This document shows positions 16,634-25,768 of a stretch of DNA of 49,821 nucleotides, one piece after another. The position numbers were made by a program, and so were the translations under genes. Origin of the DNA: CAG-390 sp045636385 (GTDB taxonomy: Bacteria > Bacillota > Clostridia > Oscillospirales > CAG-272). Numbering within the stretch: position 1 is the stretch's first letter; every line of letters begins with the position of its first letter. Location: the NCBI GenBank assembly GCA_045636385.1, contig JAZTXK010000070.1, positions 1 to 49,821 on the forward strand. Reading direction: 5' to 3'. The notes under the pieces are model-generated. The model did no database searches, was not told where the DNA came from, and worked only from the letters and a program-made list of their open reading frames with translations.

Positions 16634-17659
16634 ATGAAAAGCAGAAAAGGCTTTACCATCGTCGAGCTCGTCATCGTTATAGCTGTCGTAGCGATCCTCG
16701 CGGCGGTGATGATACCGACGTTCGCGGGTATCGTCAAACGGGCAAATATATCCACAGATATTCAGACTGCGCGGAATATGGGCACGATCCTTGCGGCGGA
16801 AAAGCCGATCGATCCGAGCGAAGCCGTTGATGCTCTCAAGGCAAACGGATTTGAAAGACTTAATCCCAAGACGAAGTTTTACAGCTTTTTCTGGATAAAG
16901 AGCAAAAACATCGTCGTTCTCACCGACGAGGGCGTGCGCCCGATTTTTCCTGAGGAAATGGCAGACGCTATATTCGACCCCTTGGATTGGTTCGATCTGA
17001 CCGATGAATACATCAAGGCAGAAACCGAAGCGGAAACGCTTCCGCCCGAGCCTCCGATATCACCCGAGCCGCCCGTCGATGACGACCCCACGGAAACAAC
17101 AGCTCCGCCCGAAGAAACCACCTCCCCGCCACGCGAGTTCGTCAACGTGACCTTCACCTGCAACAAGCCCGAATATTTCGCGGAGCCGCTTACAAATACC
17201 ACGGTAAGCTACGGTAGTACGTTCAAATTTAATATCTCCCTCGCAGAGGGACAGTATTGGATAACTAAGCTCACCGTCTATCAGGGCGGCAAGCAGCTCA
17301 AGACCGACCATCTATCCCCCGGAGAATCCTATTCCTCTCCGGGCATCAAGATGACCGACGATCTTGAGATCAACGTCCACGTTGTGAAATACTGCATCGT
17401 CAATTTCGAGGGCGAGGGTATCAAGTCGGATGGAAACGGCACTTTCTGCCTTGAAGTCGAATGGGGTGTCGGCGCACTCTTCGAGGAAGGTGATCTGCAA
17501 AAATACTTCCTCCTAAGTGGCTATGAGATCGAATCCGCTACCGCCGCAACCGAATCAGGCAGAATCATCGAAAATATCTACGACCCCACGAAAAAAGAAC
17601 TCCACCTGCGAAACATCACCGAAAATATGACGGTCACCTTTGTGTTTAAGGAAAAATAA
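16634..17659 (+). CDS. Type IV pilin-like protein with proline/threonine linker
   Basis: This 341-residue paralogue of the preceding gene has the same leader (MKSRKG, then FTIVELVIVI), the same helix and the same first globular region (KTKFYSFFW...NIVVLTDE...DWFDLTDEY). It then diverges through a Pro/Thr/Glu-rich linker (about 140-175) into two beta-rich repeats (VNVTFTCNKPEY... and CIVNFEGEG...). The start is ATG 16634 with AGGAGG seven bases upstream; a longer frame from 16562 is rejected. The shared N-terminus and unrelated C-terminus suggest duplication with exchange of the displayed domain. It ends at a bidirectional terminator. Confidence 0.8.
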   Translation: MKSRKGFTIVELVIVIAVVAILAAVMIPTFAGIVKRANISTDIQTARNMGTILAAEKPIDPSEAVDALKANGFERLNPKTKFYSFFWIKSKNIVVLTDEGVRPIFPEEMADAIFDPLDWFDLTDEYIKAETEAETLPPEPPISPEPPVDDDPTETTAPPEETTSPPREFVNVTFTCNKPEYFAEPLTNTTVSYGSTFKFNISLAEGQYWITKLTVYQGGKQLKTDHLSPGESYSSPGIKMTDDLEINVHVVKYCIVNFEGEGIKSDGNGTFCLEVEWGVGALFEEGDLQKYFLLSGYEIESATAATESGRIIENIYDPTKKELHLRNITENMTVTFVFKEK

Positions 17660-17665
17660 CTAAAA

Positions 17666-17700
17666 ACAAGGCAGAACCAACGGTTTTGCCTTGTTTTTTT
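17666..17700. terminator. Bidirectional terminator
   Basis: ACAAGGCAGAACC pairs (one G-U) with GGTTTTGCCTTGT around AAC. T-runs occur on both strands. It serves the convergent pilin-like and sir2 transcripts. Confidence 0.9.
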
Positions 17701-17707
17701 CTATTTC

Positions 17708-18442
17708 TTAAAGAGAAACGAGTGCTCCCAGCACTTCTCCAACCGAGGCTCTGATAACGAGGTCGGCTTTGTCGTCGTATGCGGTGGGGGAATAATTGAT
17801 GATAACAAGATACTTGCCCTCGAAATTTCCCACAAGCGACGCCGCGGGATATACGGTCAGCGACGATCCGCCGACGATCAGAAGGTCCGCCTCTGCGATC
17901 TCGTTCTCCGCCTCGCGGAAAATGAATCCGTCGAGCGCTTCGCCGTAAAGAGTTACGTCGGGGCGGACGGTCGCGCCGCATTTTTCGCATTTCGGTACGC
18001 CGTCAGCATGCAAAAACGAGCCGTCGTAGACCTTTCCGCATCGCGAGCAGTACGAGCGCGAGAGTGTGCCGTGAAGCTCAAGCACCCTTTTGCTCCCCGC
18101 CGCCTGATGAAGTCCGTCGATATTCTGCGTGAGCACCGCAGAGAGCTTGCCTTGCTCCTCGAGCCGCGCGAGAGCATAGTGTCCCGCGTTCGGCTTGGCG
18201 TTGGGGAAAACCATATGCTCGCGGAAAAATCTGAAAAATTCCTCGGGCTCGCGCTGAAGGCACGCGCGGCTGAGGTAATACTCGTTGCCCGCGCCCTCGG
18301 AGGTATAAAGTCCGCCCGAGCCACGGAAATCGGGAATTCCGCTTTCGGTAGACATTCCCGCGCCGCCGAAAAAGACCGTGTGCCGCGAGTTTTCAAGCAT
18401 TTCGCAGAGAATTTCTATATCTTTTTGAAGCTTTTCATCCAT
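17708..18442 (-). CDS. cobB: Sir2-family NAD-dependent protein deacylase
   Basis: The 244-residue sirtuin has all core elements: the NAD-binding GAGMSTESGIPDFRG (27-41), TQNIDGLH (105-112), catalytic H124, a zinc module with CSRC and CEKC (C132, C135, C152, C155), and the late VGGSSLTVYPA motif. It removes acyl groups from protein lysines using NAD and gives nicotinamide and O-acyl-ADP-ribose. It is the last gene of a three-gene operon (HAD, dapF, sir2), overlapping dapF by eight bases. The family is certain; deacetylase versus desuccinylase preference is not determined. Confidence 0.92.
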   Translation of the reverse strand: MDEKLQKDIEILCEMLENSRHTVFFGGAGMSTESGIPDFRGSGGLYTSEGAGNEYYLSRACLQREPEEFFRFFREHMVFPNAKPNAGHYALARLEEQGKLSAVLTQNIDGLHQAAGSKRVLELHGTLSRSYCSRCGKVYDGSFLHADGVPKCEKCGATVRPDVTLYGEALDGFIFREAENEIAEADLLIVGGSSLTVYPAASLVGNFEGKYLVIINYSPTAYDDKADLVIRASVGEVLGALVSL

Positions 18443-19205
18443 TTTCTATTTCCCCCTCTAAGACAAACTCCGCACCACCGCGCATAATTGCGGTAAAATC
18501 GCTCTTTATCGTAACCTCAAGCACGCCACCGTCAAGATGCACCTTGATCGGCTCATCCGCGCGGCAATATCCCTTGGCGACAGCCGCCGCGGCAGATGCA
18601 CAAGCACCCGTGCCACAAGCCTGCGTTTCCCCGCTTCCGCGCTCCCAAACGCGCATCCGAAGCTCGTTTTCGCCGATTATTTCAACAAATTCCACGTTCA
18701 CTCTGTCGGGGAACGCGCTGTTACGCTCGATCCTCGGCCCTATATCGCGGAGCAGTACGAGCGACACGTCATCGGTAAATAATACCGCGTGCGGGTTGCC
18801 GACGTTTACGGGTGTGCATAATAAACCGAGATCAAGCAGAATTTCGTCCGATATCTCGGCTTTGCCCATATCGACGGTGACAAATTCTCCGTCAAGCCAA
18901 AGCCTTTTGACACCCGATGGCGTTTCAACGGTGAGGTAATCCCGATCGGTATATCCCCTCTCGCGTACGTATCTCGCGACGCAGCGGATGCCGTTTCCGC
19001 ACATCTTCGCCTCGCTGCCGTCGGCGTTGAAGATGCGCATTGAAAAATCCGCCTTGTCCGAATAGTTAATATAGATCATTCCGTCCGAGCCGATGCCCTT
19101 TTTTCTGTCGGAATATATCCGCGAAAGCTCGGGCGCATTCTCGGGAATGTCTCCGAAAACAAAAAGATAATCGTTCCCGAGGCCGTGCATTTTCGTGTAG
19201 TGCAT
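18435..19205 (-). CDS. dapF: Diaminopimelate epimerase
   Basis: The 256-residue enzyme interconverts LL- and meso-diaminopimelate for lysine and peptidoglycan synthesis. The two catalytic cysteines are visible: C69 in CGNGIRC and C197 in ACGTGACA. The N-terminus begins with the family motif KMHGLGNDY, which fixes the start at ATG 19205; a frame extended to 19256 would overlap the upstream HAD gene. It starts 10 bases after the HAD stop and overlaps sir2, so the three are co-transcribed. It is slightly shorter than typical DapF (about 270) but complete. Confidence 0.95.
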   Translation of the reverse strand: MHYTKMHGLGNDYLFVFGDIPENAPELSRIYSDRKKGIGSDGMIYINYSDKADFSMRIFNADGSEAKMCGNGIRCVARYVRERGYTDRDYLTVETPSGVKRLWLDGEFVTVDMGKAEISDEILLDLGLLCTPVNVGNPHAVLFTDDVSLVLLRDIGPRIERNSAFPDRVNVEFVEIIGENELRMRVWERGSGETQACGTGACASAAAAVAKGYCRADEPIKVHLDGGVLEVTIKSDFTAIMRGGAEFVLEGEIENG

Positions 19206-19215
19206 TACTTTTCGG

Positions 19216-20079
19216 TCACTCCGCATCGTCGATATCGATCTCGGCTTTGTTTTCAAGCACGTCTCTCGTCACCGTGTTCTCGATTATAGCCTTAACGAGC
19301 AGGTCGAGCTCCCCGCCCTCTCTGTAATCCGCGGGAACGAAATACTTGATGCGGCGGTCGCGGAGCATCTTATGCACCTTCGACTTGTCCTTCGTCTCGG
19401 AATTATAAACGCCGATCGAGTGTCCGCCGTTGGAATTGACGAGCTTCATACAAGGAATATCGGTGTCGCTGTCGCCGATGTAGACCATATTTCGGAAAGG
19501 AACACGAAGCTCCTCGGGTGCAACGGGATCGTTGACTGCGTGATCGTTCGGCTCAAGCACGCCCTTCGATATTCTGAAAAGGAACTGTGTTTTGTTGGTG
19601 TAATTGATCACCTGCGCTGGCCAGACGGCAACTCCGCGCTCGTTATAATAGAACGAGGAGGCGTAGATCTTCTCAAATTCGCCCGCAACGCGCGTGCCCT
19701 CGATCATCTCGCGCAGACCGCAGGAAATGATGTAGTGCTCAACGATCACCCCGCGCTCCGCGCCGTACTCGCGAATGCGCGAGAACCAATCCTCAACACC
19801 GGGAAAAAGTCCGACGTGCGAGCCGTACTCCCCGAGCTTTTTGCGGCTGAAAACGATATTGCCCTCGGCTTCCTTGACCATTTTGAGCATATATGCGAGG
19901 TTCTGATCCATTTCGTTCTCGGTGGCAAGGATATTAACCTCGCGCCAGAATTCGGCAACGTCATATCCGACCGACTGAATATACCCCTGCGCCTGCATAT
20001 CGTCGGGGGAAAGCGTTTTGTCAAAGTCATAGCAAATGGCAAGAACGGGTTTATCTTCTTTATATCTTCTTTCAAACAT
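19216..20079 (-). CDS. HAD-family hydrolase, phosphoserine-phosphatase-like
   Basis: The 287-residue protein has the HAD nucleophile motif YDFDKTLS (D18, D20), a helical cap, ISCGLREM (motif II Ser/Cys region) and YIGDSDTDIP (motif IV) near residue 200. The overall architecture resembles SerB/MtnX-type phosphatases, but the long insertion and the C-terminal tail (residues 240-287) are unlike SerB. GGAGG lies before the ATG. It heads the dapF-sir2 operon behind its own promoter. The substrate is unknown; the link to dapF may be only transcriptional. Confidence 0.8.
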   Translation of the reverse strand: MFERRYKEDKPVLAICYDFDKTLSPDDMQAQGYIQSVGYDVAEFWREVNILATENEMDQNLAYMLKMVKEAEGNIVFSRKKLGEYGSHVGLFPGVEDWFSRIREYGAERGVIVEHYIISCGLREMIEGTRVAGEFEKIYASSFYYNERGVAVWPAQVINYTNKTQFLFRISKGVLEPNDHAVNDPVAPEELRVPFRNMVYIGDSDTDIPCMKLVNSNGGHSIGVYNSETKDKSKVHKMLRDRRIKYFVPADYREGGELDLLVKAIIENTVTRDVLENKAEIDIDDAE

Positions 20080-20110
20080 AAATTTACCTCCAATGATATT
20101 CGTTTAATTT

Positions 20111-20139
20111 ATTATACCATTTTTCAAGTAGATTGTAAA
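20111..20139 (-). promoter_or_regulatory. Promoter of HAD-dapF-sir2 operon
   Basis: On the minus strand TTTACA (20139-20134), a 17-base spacer and perfect TATAAT (20116-20111) are about 32 bases before the HAD ATG. Confidence 0.75.
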
Positions 20140-20159
20140 TCCCTGAAAACAAAAAACTA

Positions 20160-20188
20160 TTGAAGTTGAATTTTTTATATGGTATAAT
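20160..20188 (+). promoter_or_regulatory. Promoter of Imm26-like gene
   Basis: TTGAAG (20160-20165), a 17-base spacer and TATAAT (20183-20188) lie about 30 bases before ATG 20219. Confidence 0.75.
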
Positions 20189-20218
20189 ATATTCAAGAAA
20201 ACTATGGGAGGTATTAAG

Positions 20219-21526
20219 ATGAACTCAAACGAATGGAAAAAGCTCTACGGAAGCCCTTATCTCATCACGCTGACCGACGAAGAACGCCGATATCTCGCAC
20301 TCGCGCCGATCTCGCCCGATTGGGAAGTACGGAAATATTACAGCAAAACCAACGTGTGGTACACCGGACTTACCGCATTCTTTGACGGCGACACTATCGT
20401 AAAGGTTATCACCGAATCAAGGCGTTTTCTTGACGATGGAACCGAGAATTACAGAAGCTTTTGTGAGTACGACACACGGCTTGAGACCGAAAATCGCGAG
20501 TTGCTTCTCCCCCTTACCTCACGTGGAAAGACGAAAAAGCTTTCGGCATCAAATATAAACGCCGTAACACCCTTCGGATGTCAGTTCAATTTTCTCTTTC
20601 AGCTCGATAAAGACAGCGGCATTTGGCTCTCCAATCCCCGGGCAAACAAAGAATTCCCCATTGGCGAATCGGATAAGGTCGAGCTCATCAGGTCGGACAG
20701 AGATTTCCACGATTTTATGAATTACTATATCTCCACCTGCCGTGAGGATTATTTCGACAAGCTCGAAGCCTTCAAAAGCGCGCAAAAGGTTACCGTCAAA
20801 TACAAAGTCGGCGATATTTTCCGGATGGAGCTTGACCGTACCCGATATTGCTACGGCATCATCACGGGTGAGATTACCCGTTTCAGAAAAATGCCCGAGC
20901 TCCCCGAAGAGCACAGTTTCCGCTGGCTTATGATGGTTCCGATAATGGTTCGGTATTATAACCTTATCGCCGATGATCCGAATATGACCGCGCACGATCT
21001 CGAAAATATCCCGCTCGGACGTCTAGATATTTGCGGCGACAATGATATTATCTGGGGTACGCATACAATCGTCGATCACAAAGAACTGACCGAAGACGAC
21101 CTTGAATTCCATTTTATTTGCACAAAAATCATCTCTCGATCTCCTCACACCACTCTTTTCACGCAGGATATGATGATGCACAACGGCATCATACCGAAGA
21201 AGGAATACACCCTATATATCGAATGGGGCTTTGCACAGACCGAGCTCGAATATGACAAGCTCTCGGATAAACTGAAATCATATCTTGAGCACTATTTCTC
21301 ACCGGGCCGCGGAGTCGGAAGGGGCATTCATCCGGGTTATGCCGTGCCCGATGAAAAGCACCGTCAAAATAATACCCTTTACAGAGATAATCTGCTTAAT
21401 CCCGAAAACCGTGAATTTCTGAACGAGATCTTCGCCTGCCTCGGTCTTGACCCCGACACCGATTTCGATACCTTCGCGGTGAAATTCGGAGGGCTTACAA
21501 AATCCGAAATATTGAAGCGGATGTAA
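20219..21526 (+). CDS. Imm26-like domain protein of unknown function
   Basis: The 435-residue cytosolic protein is not a standard enzyme. Residues near 190-330 (VKYKVGDIFRMELDRTRYCYGIITGE and what follows) resemble the immunity protein 26 fold, a polymorphic-toxin immunity family. The first 180 residues and the C-terminal 120, including the Gly-rich SPGRGVGRGIHPGY segment, are not recognised. GGGAGG ten bases upstream sets ATG 20219 as the start. It has its own promoter and precedes the GNAT gene with a 56-base gap. No toxin gene is next to it, so an immunity role is doubtful. The domain assignment is tentative. Confidence 0.6.
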   Translation: MNSNEWKKLYGSPYLITLTDEERRYLALAPISPDWEVRKYYSKTNVWYTGLTAFFDGDTIVKVITESRRFLDDGTENYRSFCEYDTRLETENRELLLPLTSRGKTKKLSASNINAVTPFGCQFNFLFQLDKDSGIWLSNPRANKEFPIGESDKVELIRSDRDFHDFMNYYISTCREDYFDKLEAFKSAQKVTVKYKVGDIFRMELDRTRYCYGIITGEITRFRKMPELPEEHSFRWLMMVPIMVRYYNLIADDPNMTAHDLENIPLGRLDICGDNDIIWGTHTIVDHKELTEDDLEFHFICTKIISRSPHTTLFTQDMMMHNGIIPKKEYTLYIEWGFAQTELEYDKLSDKLKSYLEHYFSPGRGVGRGIHPGYAVPDEKHRQNNTLYRDNLLNPENREFLNEIFACLGLDPDTDFDTFAVKFGGLTKSEILKRM

Positions 21527-21582
21527 CTTCCGATCAGTAATCTCGGCGCAACGTAAATTCCAACAAAATATAGGTGCATACT

Positions 21583-22554
21583 ATGATAAATGAATACAAA
21601 ATCGTCCGCGGGGCGGTCGGCGACCTGCGGGGGATATATAATTCTCTGATATTCTCCGACAAGCTCCTTTATCGCCCTCTCGCAAAGGGGGAATTCGAGC
21701 GTATATTCTTTATGGACGGAGGACTGACGCTTTGCGCCTTGAGTGGCTCGGGAGAAACCGTCGGCTTTCTTTCCGCGCGTCTACCGAACGGCGACGGCGT
21801 TTCATATCTGACCTATTTCGGCGTTCTTCGCGAGCACCGCGGAAACGGTTGTGCCTCCGCTTTGCTTGACGAAGCAGAAAGGATCCTGCGCGACGATTAC
21901 GGCGCGAAGCGCATTGACATAGTCTTTCACAATCCCGCGCATCTGCCTTGGATCATTCCGCAGAGCACGGACGGTCATCCCTGCGCGCCCGGCATTCAAT
22001 CGGATTCCCCCGCCGCACGCCTCTTGCTTCGCCGCGGATACGCCGAATGGTGCGTGCAGATATCCTACTATTCGTCACTCGACGGATACAGAGTTCCCAA
22101 AGATCAGGAAAAACGCTTGTCGGCTCTCGCGGACGGCGGTATCAAGATCACATACTTTGACACCACCCGTCATCACGGACTCGCCGAGCTTTTTGATGCG
22201 ATCAATAATCCCGGGTGGAAAAAGACCGTGCTTGCTCATCTCGATCAGCCGATCGTGGTTGCCGTGGATGAAAACGCGGACGGTCTCGTCATCGGATACA
22301 CCGGTCCGCTCTCGCAGGTACGCGAGGGGGCGGGTATACGCGGCAATTTCTGCGGCATAGGAACTCACCCCGATTACCGCGGACGCGGTATCGCGACCTT
22401 GATATTCTGCGAGATGTGCCGTCATCATTCGCAGAAAGGGGCGACCTTTATGTCGCTCTACACGGGCGAAAACAATCCCGCGCGGCGTGTCTACGAGGCG
22501 GCGGGCTGTCGCCCCGCGGTAAGATGGTCAAATCTTCGTCTGGAATTTAATTAA
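21583..22554 (+). CDS. Tandem GNAT-domain N-acetyltransferase
   Basis: The 323-residue protein contains two GNAT folds. The first (about 1-150) has the acetyl-CoA loop VLREHRGNGCASALL. The second (about 170-320) has GTHPDYRGRGIATLIF followed by the terminal NNPARRVYEAAGCRP signature typical of acetyl-CoA-dependent small-molecule or peptide acetyltransferases. ATG 21583 follows AGGTG at a good distance; an upstream GTG at 21574 overlaps that site. The substrate is unknown. It is probably co-transcribed with the Imm26-like gene, and ends at a hairpin shared with the convergent hydrogenase operon. Confidence 0.8.
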   Translation: MINEYKIVRGAVGDLRGIYNSLIFSDKLLYRPLAKGEFERIFFMDGGLTLCALSGSGETVGFLSARLPNGDGVSYLTYFGVLREHRGNGCASALLDEAERILRDDYGAKRIDIVFHNPAHLPWIIPQSTDGHPCAPGIQSDSPAARLLLRRGYAEWCVQISYYSSLDGYRVPKDQEKRLSALADGGIKITYFDTTRHHGLAELFDAINNPGWKKTVLAHLDQPIVVAVDENADGLVIGYTGPLSQVREGAGIRGNFCGIGTHPDYRGRGIATLIFCEMCRHHSQKGATFMSLYTGENNPARRVYEAAGCRPAVRWSNLRLEFN

Positions 22555-22560
22555 TATGAA

Positions 22561-22600
22561 AAGCAGTCTCTCTGATTTGAGAGACTGCTTGATTTTATTT
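22561..22600. terminator. Bidirectional terminator
   Basis: AAGCAGTCTCTC pairs perfectly with GAGAGACTGCTT around a 6-base loop, followed by a T-rich stretch. It lies between the convergent GNAT and hydrogenase genes. Confidence 0.82.
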
Positions 22601-24016
22601 TGCTATACGGGTGGCATCCTTGATAGATTTATCAAGTGCTTCCTTACCGTATTTATCGACCTCGGTCTTATTCTTCTCACCGTGAGTCAGGCATCCCGCG
22701 CCGCCGATACAGCCGCCGATACACGCCATTCCCTCGATGAAGTTGCCGTCGAGGATATTCTTATTCTTCTTGAGAAGTGCCATACGGCAAGCCTCGATAC
22801 CGTCGCAGATAACGGGCTTGACCTCAAAATCGATATTCTGCTCGTCAAGCGCCTGAACAACCGCCTCGGAAAGACCGCCCGAGCGTGCGAAAATGCGTCC
22901 GTAGTAGGATGCATCGTCAAGTCCCGATTCCTCGAGCAGAGTGATGTCGATATCGCGGCTGTCGAAGAGAGCCTGAAGCTCCTCGAAGGTGATAACCGCG
23001 TCAACATAGGGCTTGACTTCCTCGCGCTGTGCCTCACCCTTCTTTGCCGTGCAAGGACCGACGAAAATGACCTTCGCCTCGGGATCGCGCTCCTTGATGA
23101 CCTTACCGAGCAACGCCATCGGCGAGGGATTGTGCGAAACGAATTCCTTAAGATTCGGGAAAGCAGAGTTTATGTAAGTAACAAACGCGGGACAGCAGGA
23201 GGAAGTAAGGAATCCCTTCTCTGCAAGCTCGCGCGACTCGGCAAGCGCAACGAGATCTGCGCCGAGTGCCGCTTCGATGACCTTGTCAAATCCGAGCTTA
23301 CGCAGACCCGTGATGACCTGACCGTTCTTCGCATACTTGAACTGGCTGGCGATCGAGGGAGCAACCATAGCGTAGACCTTGCCTGCCGCTTCACGCTTGC
23401 TCTTCTTGATGATCTCGATTACGTCAACGATGAAGGATTTATCCGAAATAGCACCGAAGGGGCACTGATAAACGCACGCGCCGCAACGGATGCACTTGTT
23501 GTTGTCGATAAGAGCCGCCTTCTGCTCGTTCATCGAAATTGCCTTGACCTTGCAGGCGTTCTGGCAAGGACGGGTACGCTTTACGATAGCGGTATAGGGG
23601 CAAACCTTCGCGCAAGCGCCACATTCAACGCACTTCGACTTGTCGATGTGCGCGACGTGGTTTTCGTCGAAGGAGAGCGCGCCCTTCTTACAAACGTCCT
23701 CGCAACGGTGCGCAAGGCATCCGCGGCAAGCGTTCGTAACCTCATATCCGCTGACGGGACACTCGTCGCAAGCGATCTCGATAACCTGGATGACATTGGG
23801 ATTCTTCTTGTCGCCGCCGATCGCAAGCTTTACTCGCTCGCCGAGTATTGCGCGCTCCTTATAAACACAGCAACGCATAGTCGGCTCGTTTCCGGGAACG
23901 ATGGTCTTCGGAATATCAATGCAATTCTCAAGAAGAGTATCGTTCCACGCGAGTCTTGCTACTTCGCGAAGCACCTTATATTTAAGATGCTGAACTTTTG
24001 TGTCAAATTTTCTCAT
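22595..24016 (-). CDS. [FeFe] hydrogenase, group B-like
   Basis: The 473-residue protein has ferredoxin-type clusters in its N-terminal half (CVECGACAKVCP, CIRCGACVYQCP and an additional Cys-rich segment at CDECPVSG...CRGC). The catalytic H-domain follows, with L1 TSSCCPAF, L2 VGPCTAKK and L3 MACIGGCIGGAGCL. These L1 to L3 variants differ from the bifurcating HydA next door and match the group B monomeric hydrogenases of Clostridia. It should exchange electrons with ferredoxin and make or sense H2. It is the last gene of the hyd operon, 54 bases after hydA, with a perfect GC-rich hairpin in that gap. Physiological direction is not established. Confidence 0.88.
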   Translation of the reverse strand: MRKFDTKVQHLKYKVLREVARLAWNDTLLENCIDIPKTIVPGNEPTMRCCVYKERAILGERVKLAIGGDKKNPNVIQVIEIACDECPVSGYEVTNACRGCLAHRCEDVCKKGALSFDENHVAHIDKSKCVECGACAKVCPYTAIVKRTRPCQNACKVKAISMNEQKAALIDNNKCIRCGACVYQCPFGAISDKSFIVDVIEIIKKSKREAAGKVYAMVAPSIASQFKYAKNGQVITGLRKLGFDKVIEAALGADLVALAESRELAEKGFLTSSCCPAFVTYINSAFPNLKEFVSHNPSPMALLGKVIKERDPEAKVIFVGPCTAKKGEAQREEVKPYVDAVITFEELQALFDSRDIDITLLEESGLDDASYYGRIFARSGGLSEAVVQALDEQNIDFEVKPVICDGIEACRMALLKKNKNILDGNFIEGMACIGGCIGGAGCLTHGEKNKTEVDKYGKEALDKSIKDATRIAK

Positions 24017-24037
24017 ATTTATACCTTAAAAGAAATT

Positions 24038-24062
24038 TCTGCGGCGGCAGAGCCGCCGCAGA
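24038..24062 (-). promoter_or_regulatory. Intra-operon hairpin between hydA and group-B hydrogenase
   Basis: A perfect 11-bp stem (TCTGCGGCGGC, 3-base loop) is followed on the minus strand by a U-rich AAATTTCTTTT stretch. It could be a partial terminator or an mRNA-processing site that lowers expression of the downstream gene. Confidence 0.6.
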
Positions 24063-24070
24063 GGGAATAT

Positions 24071-25765
24071 TTAGTCTTCGTGTTTTGCGGTATAGTGAAC
24101 GTGAAGAAGCTCGTGTGCGCGATCCTTGATGATCTTCTTGTAAACCGAGTTTACAATGGGATTTTCCTGAGAGCAACGGATGCTCTGCATTCTATCCACT
24201 TCATAAAGGCCCTTGCTTCTTGCTTCCTTGGCGTCGCTCGAGTAGGGCTGTCCGCCGCCGTTGATACATCCGCCGGGACAAGCCATGATCTCGATGAAGT
24301 CGAAATGCTCGCCTGCGGACGCGCGGAGAAGAACTCTCTCTGCGTTTCCAAGACCGCTGACAACAGCGATATGGAGCTGACGGTCACCGTAGGGCAGGTA
24401 GAATTCCTTGATACCTTCCATACCGCGCTGACCTGCGTTTGCCGCCTGAAGCAGAGCCGCACGGGACTTGCTCTCGGCTACACGGCGAAGAACCGCCTCG
24501 GTTACGCCTCCGGTTACACCGAAGATAACTCCGGCACCCGAAATAGCACCGAAGGGCATATCAACTGCCTCGGGCTCGAGCTCGTCGAATACAAGACCCG
24601 ACTCCTTGATCATAAGGATGAGCTCCTGAGTAGTAATTACTGCATCAACGTCGGGCTCGCCGTCCTTGGTAAATTCGGGGCGGGAAGCCTCGAACTTCTT
24701 TGCGGTACAGGGCATAACCGCAACGTGGAACATCTTCTTTTCAGCGTCCTTGTTCTGATCCTTGATGATAGATCCCATCATCTGCATAGGAGAACGGCAG
24801 GTCGAGATATTCTCGAGGAATTCGGGGTGCTTCTTCTCTGCGTACTGGATCCAACCGGGACAGCAGGAGGTGATGAGAGGAAGCTTGCCGCCGTTTTCAA
24901 GTCTGTCGATAAACTCTGCGGTCTCCTCCATAACGGTAATGTCGGCGGAGAGAGTGGTATCGTAAACCTCGTCAAAGCCCATACGGCGGAGTGCGGCAAC
25001 GATCTTGCCCATTACGTTCTCACCGTCGCGGCACTTGAGCTCCTTGCCGATCGCAACGCGTACTGCGGGCGCGATCTGCACGCTGGTTCTTACGTTCGGA
25101 GCGTCGATAGCTTCCCAAACGCAATCAATATTATTCTTAACAACGATCGCACCGGTGGGGCAAACTGCCGCACACTGACCGCAGCCTACGCAGGGAGAAT
25201 CCGCGAGAGGCTTGCCGAAAGCGGTGGAGATAACCATCTTCGAGCCGCGGTGAGCAAAGTCGATCGCGCCGACGTTCTGAATCTCGTTACAAACTCTTAC
25301 GCAGCCGCCGCAGAGGATGCACTTGCCCGCGTCGCGAACGATGCAGACGGACGAGGTATCGTCGTTCTTTGTGGACTTTGCGCGGTTGGGGAAGCGAACG
25401 CCCTCAATGTTGAAGCGCATTGCAAGCTCCTGGAGCTTACACTTCTGGTTGTTCTCGCAAACTGTGCAATCGCGGCAGTGGTTTGCAAGAAGAAGCTCAA
25501 GAATATTCTTGCGGTAACGGCGGAGACGCTCGGTGTTGGTCTTGATCTCCATTCCCGCGCGGGGAGGAGTCGAGCAAGCAGCCTCAATGCCGCCCCACTT
25601 GTTCTCTACCATACACATACGGCAAGCACCGTAGATCGAAAGATCGGAATGGTAGCAGAAGGTAGGCATCTTAACGCCGATCTTGTGGCAAAGCTCAAGA
25701 ATATTCTTTTCCCCGTTGATTTCAACCGGGATGCCGTCTATTGTCATAAACTGTTTTTCGCTCAT
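24071..25765 (-). CDS. hydA: Bifurcating [FeFe] hydrogenase catalytic subunit HydA/HndD
   Basis: The 564-residue protein has the M3 architecture. An N-terminal [2Fe-2S] domain (C37, C48, C51, C64) is followed by a His-Cys3 cluster (HCRDCTVC...C), two [4Fe-4S] motifs (CILCGGCVRVC, CVGCGQCAAVCP) and the H-cluster domain with ITSCCPGW, MPCTAKK and MACPGGCINGGGQP. It lies three bases after nuoF-like hydB and after nuoE-like hydC. The trio corresponds to HydABC/HndACD, which couples H2 with NAD(H) and ferredoxin by flavin-based electron bifurcation. In fermentation it probably runs toward H2 from NADH plus reduced ferredoxin. Confidence 0.95.
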   Translation of the reverse strand: MSEKQFMTIDGIPVEINGEKNILELCHKIGVKMPTFCYHSDLSIYGACRMCMVENKWGGIEAACSTPPRAGMEIKTNTERLRRYRKNILELLLANHCRDCTVCENNQKCKLQELAMRFNIEGVRFPNRAKSTKNDDTSSVCIVRDAGKCILCGGCVRVCNEIQNVGAIDFAHRGSKMVISTAFGKPLADSPCVGCGQCAAVCPTGAIVVKNNIDCVWEAIDAPNVRTSVQIAPAVRVAIGKELKCRDGENVMGKIVAALRRMGFDEVYDTTLSADITVMEETAEFIDRLENGGKLPLITSCCPGWIQYAEKKHPEFLENISTCRSPMQMMGSIIKDQNKDAEKKMFHVAVMPCTAKKFEASRPEFTKDGEPDVDAVITTQELILMIKESGLVFDELEPEAVDMPFGAISGAGVIFGVTGGVTEAVLRRVAESKSRAALLQAANAGQRGMEGIKEFYLPYGDRQLHIAVVSGLGNAERVLLRASAGEHFDFIEIMACPGGCINGGGQPYSSDAKEARSKGLYEVDRMQSIRCSQENPIVNSVYKKIIKDRAHELLHVHYTAKHED

Positions 25766-25768
25766 AAT

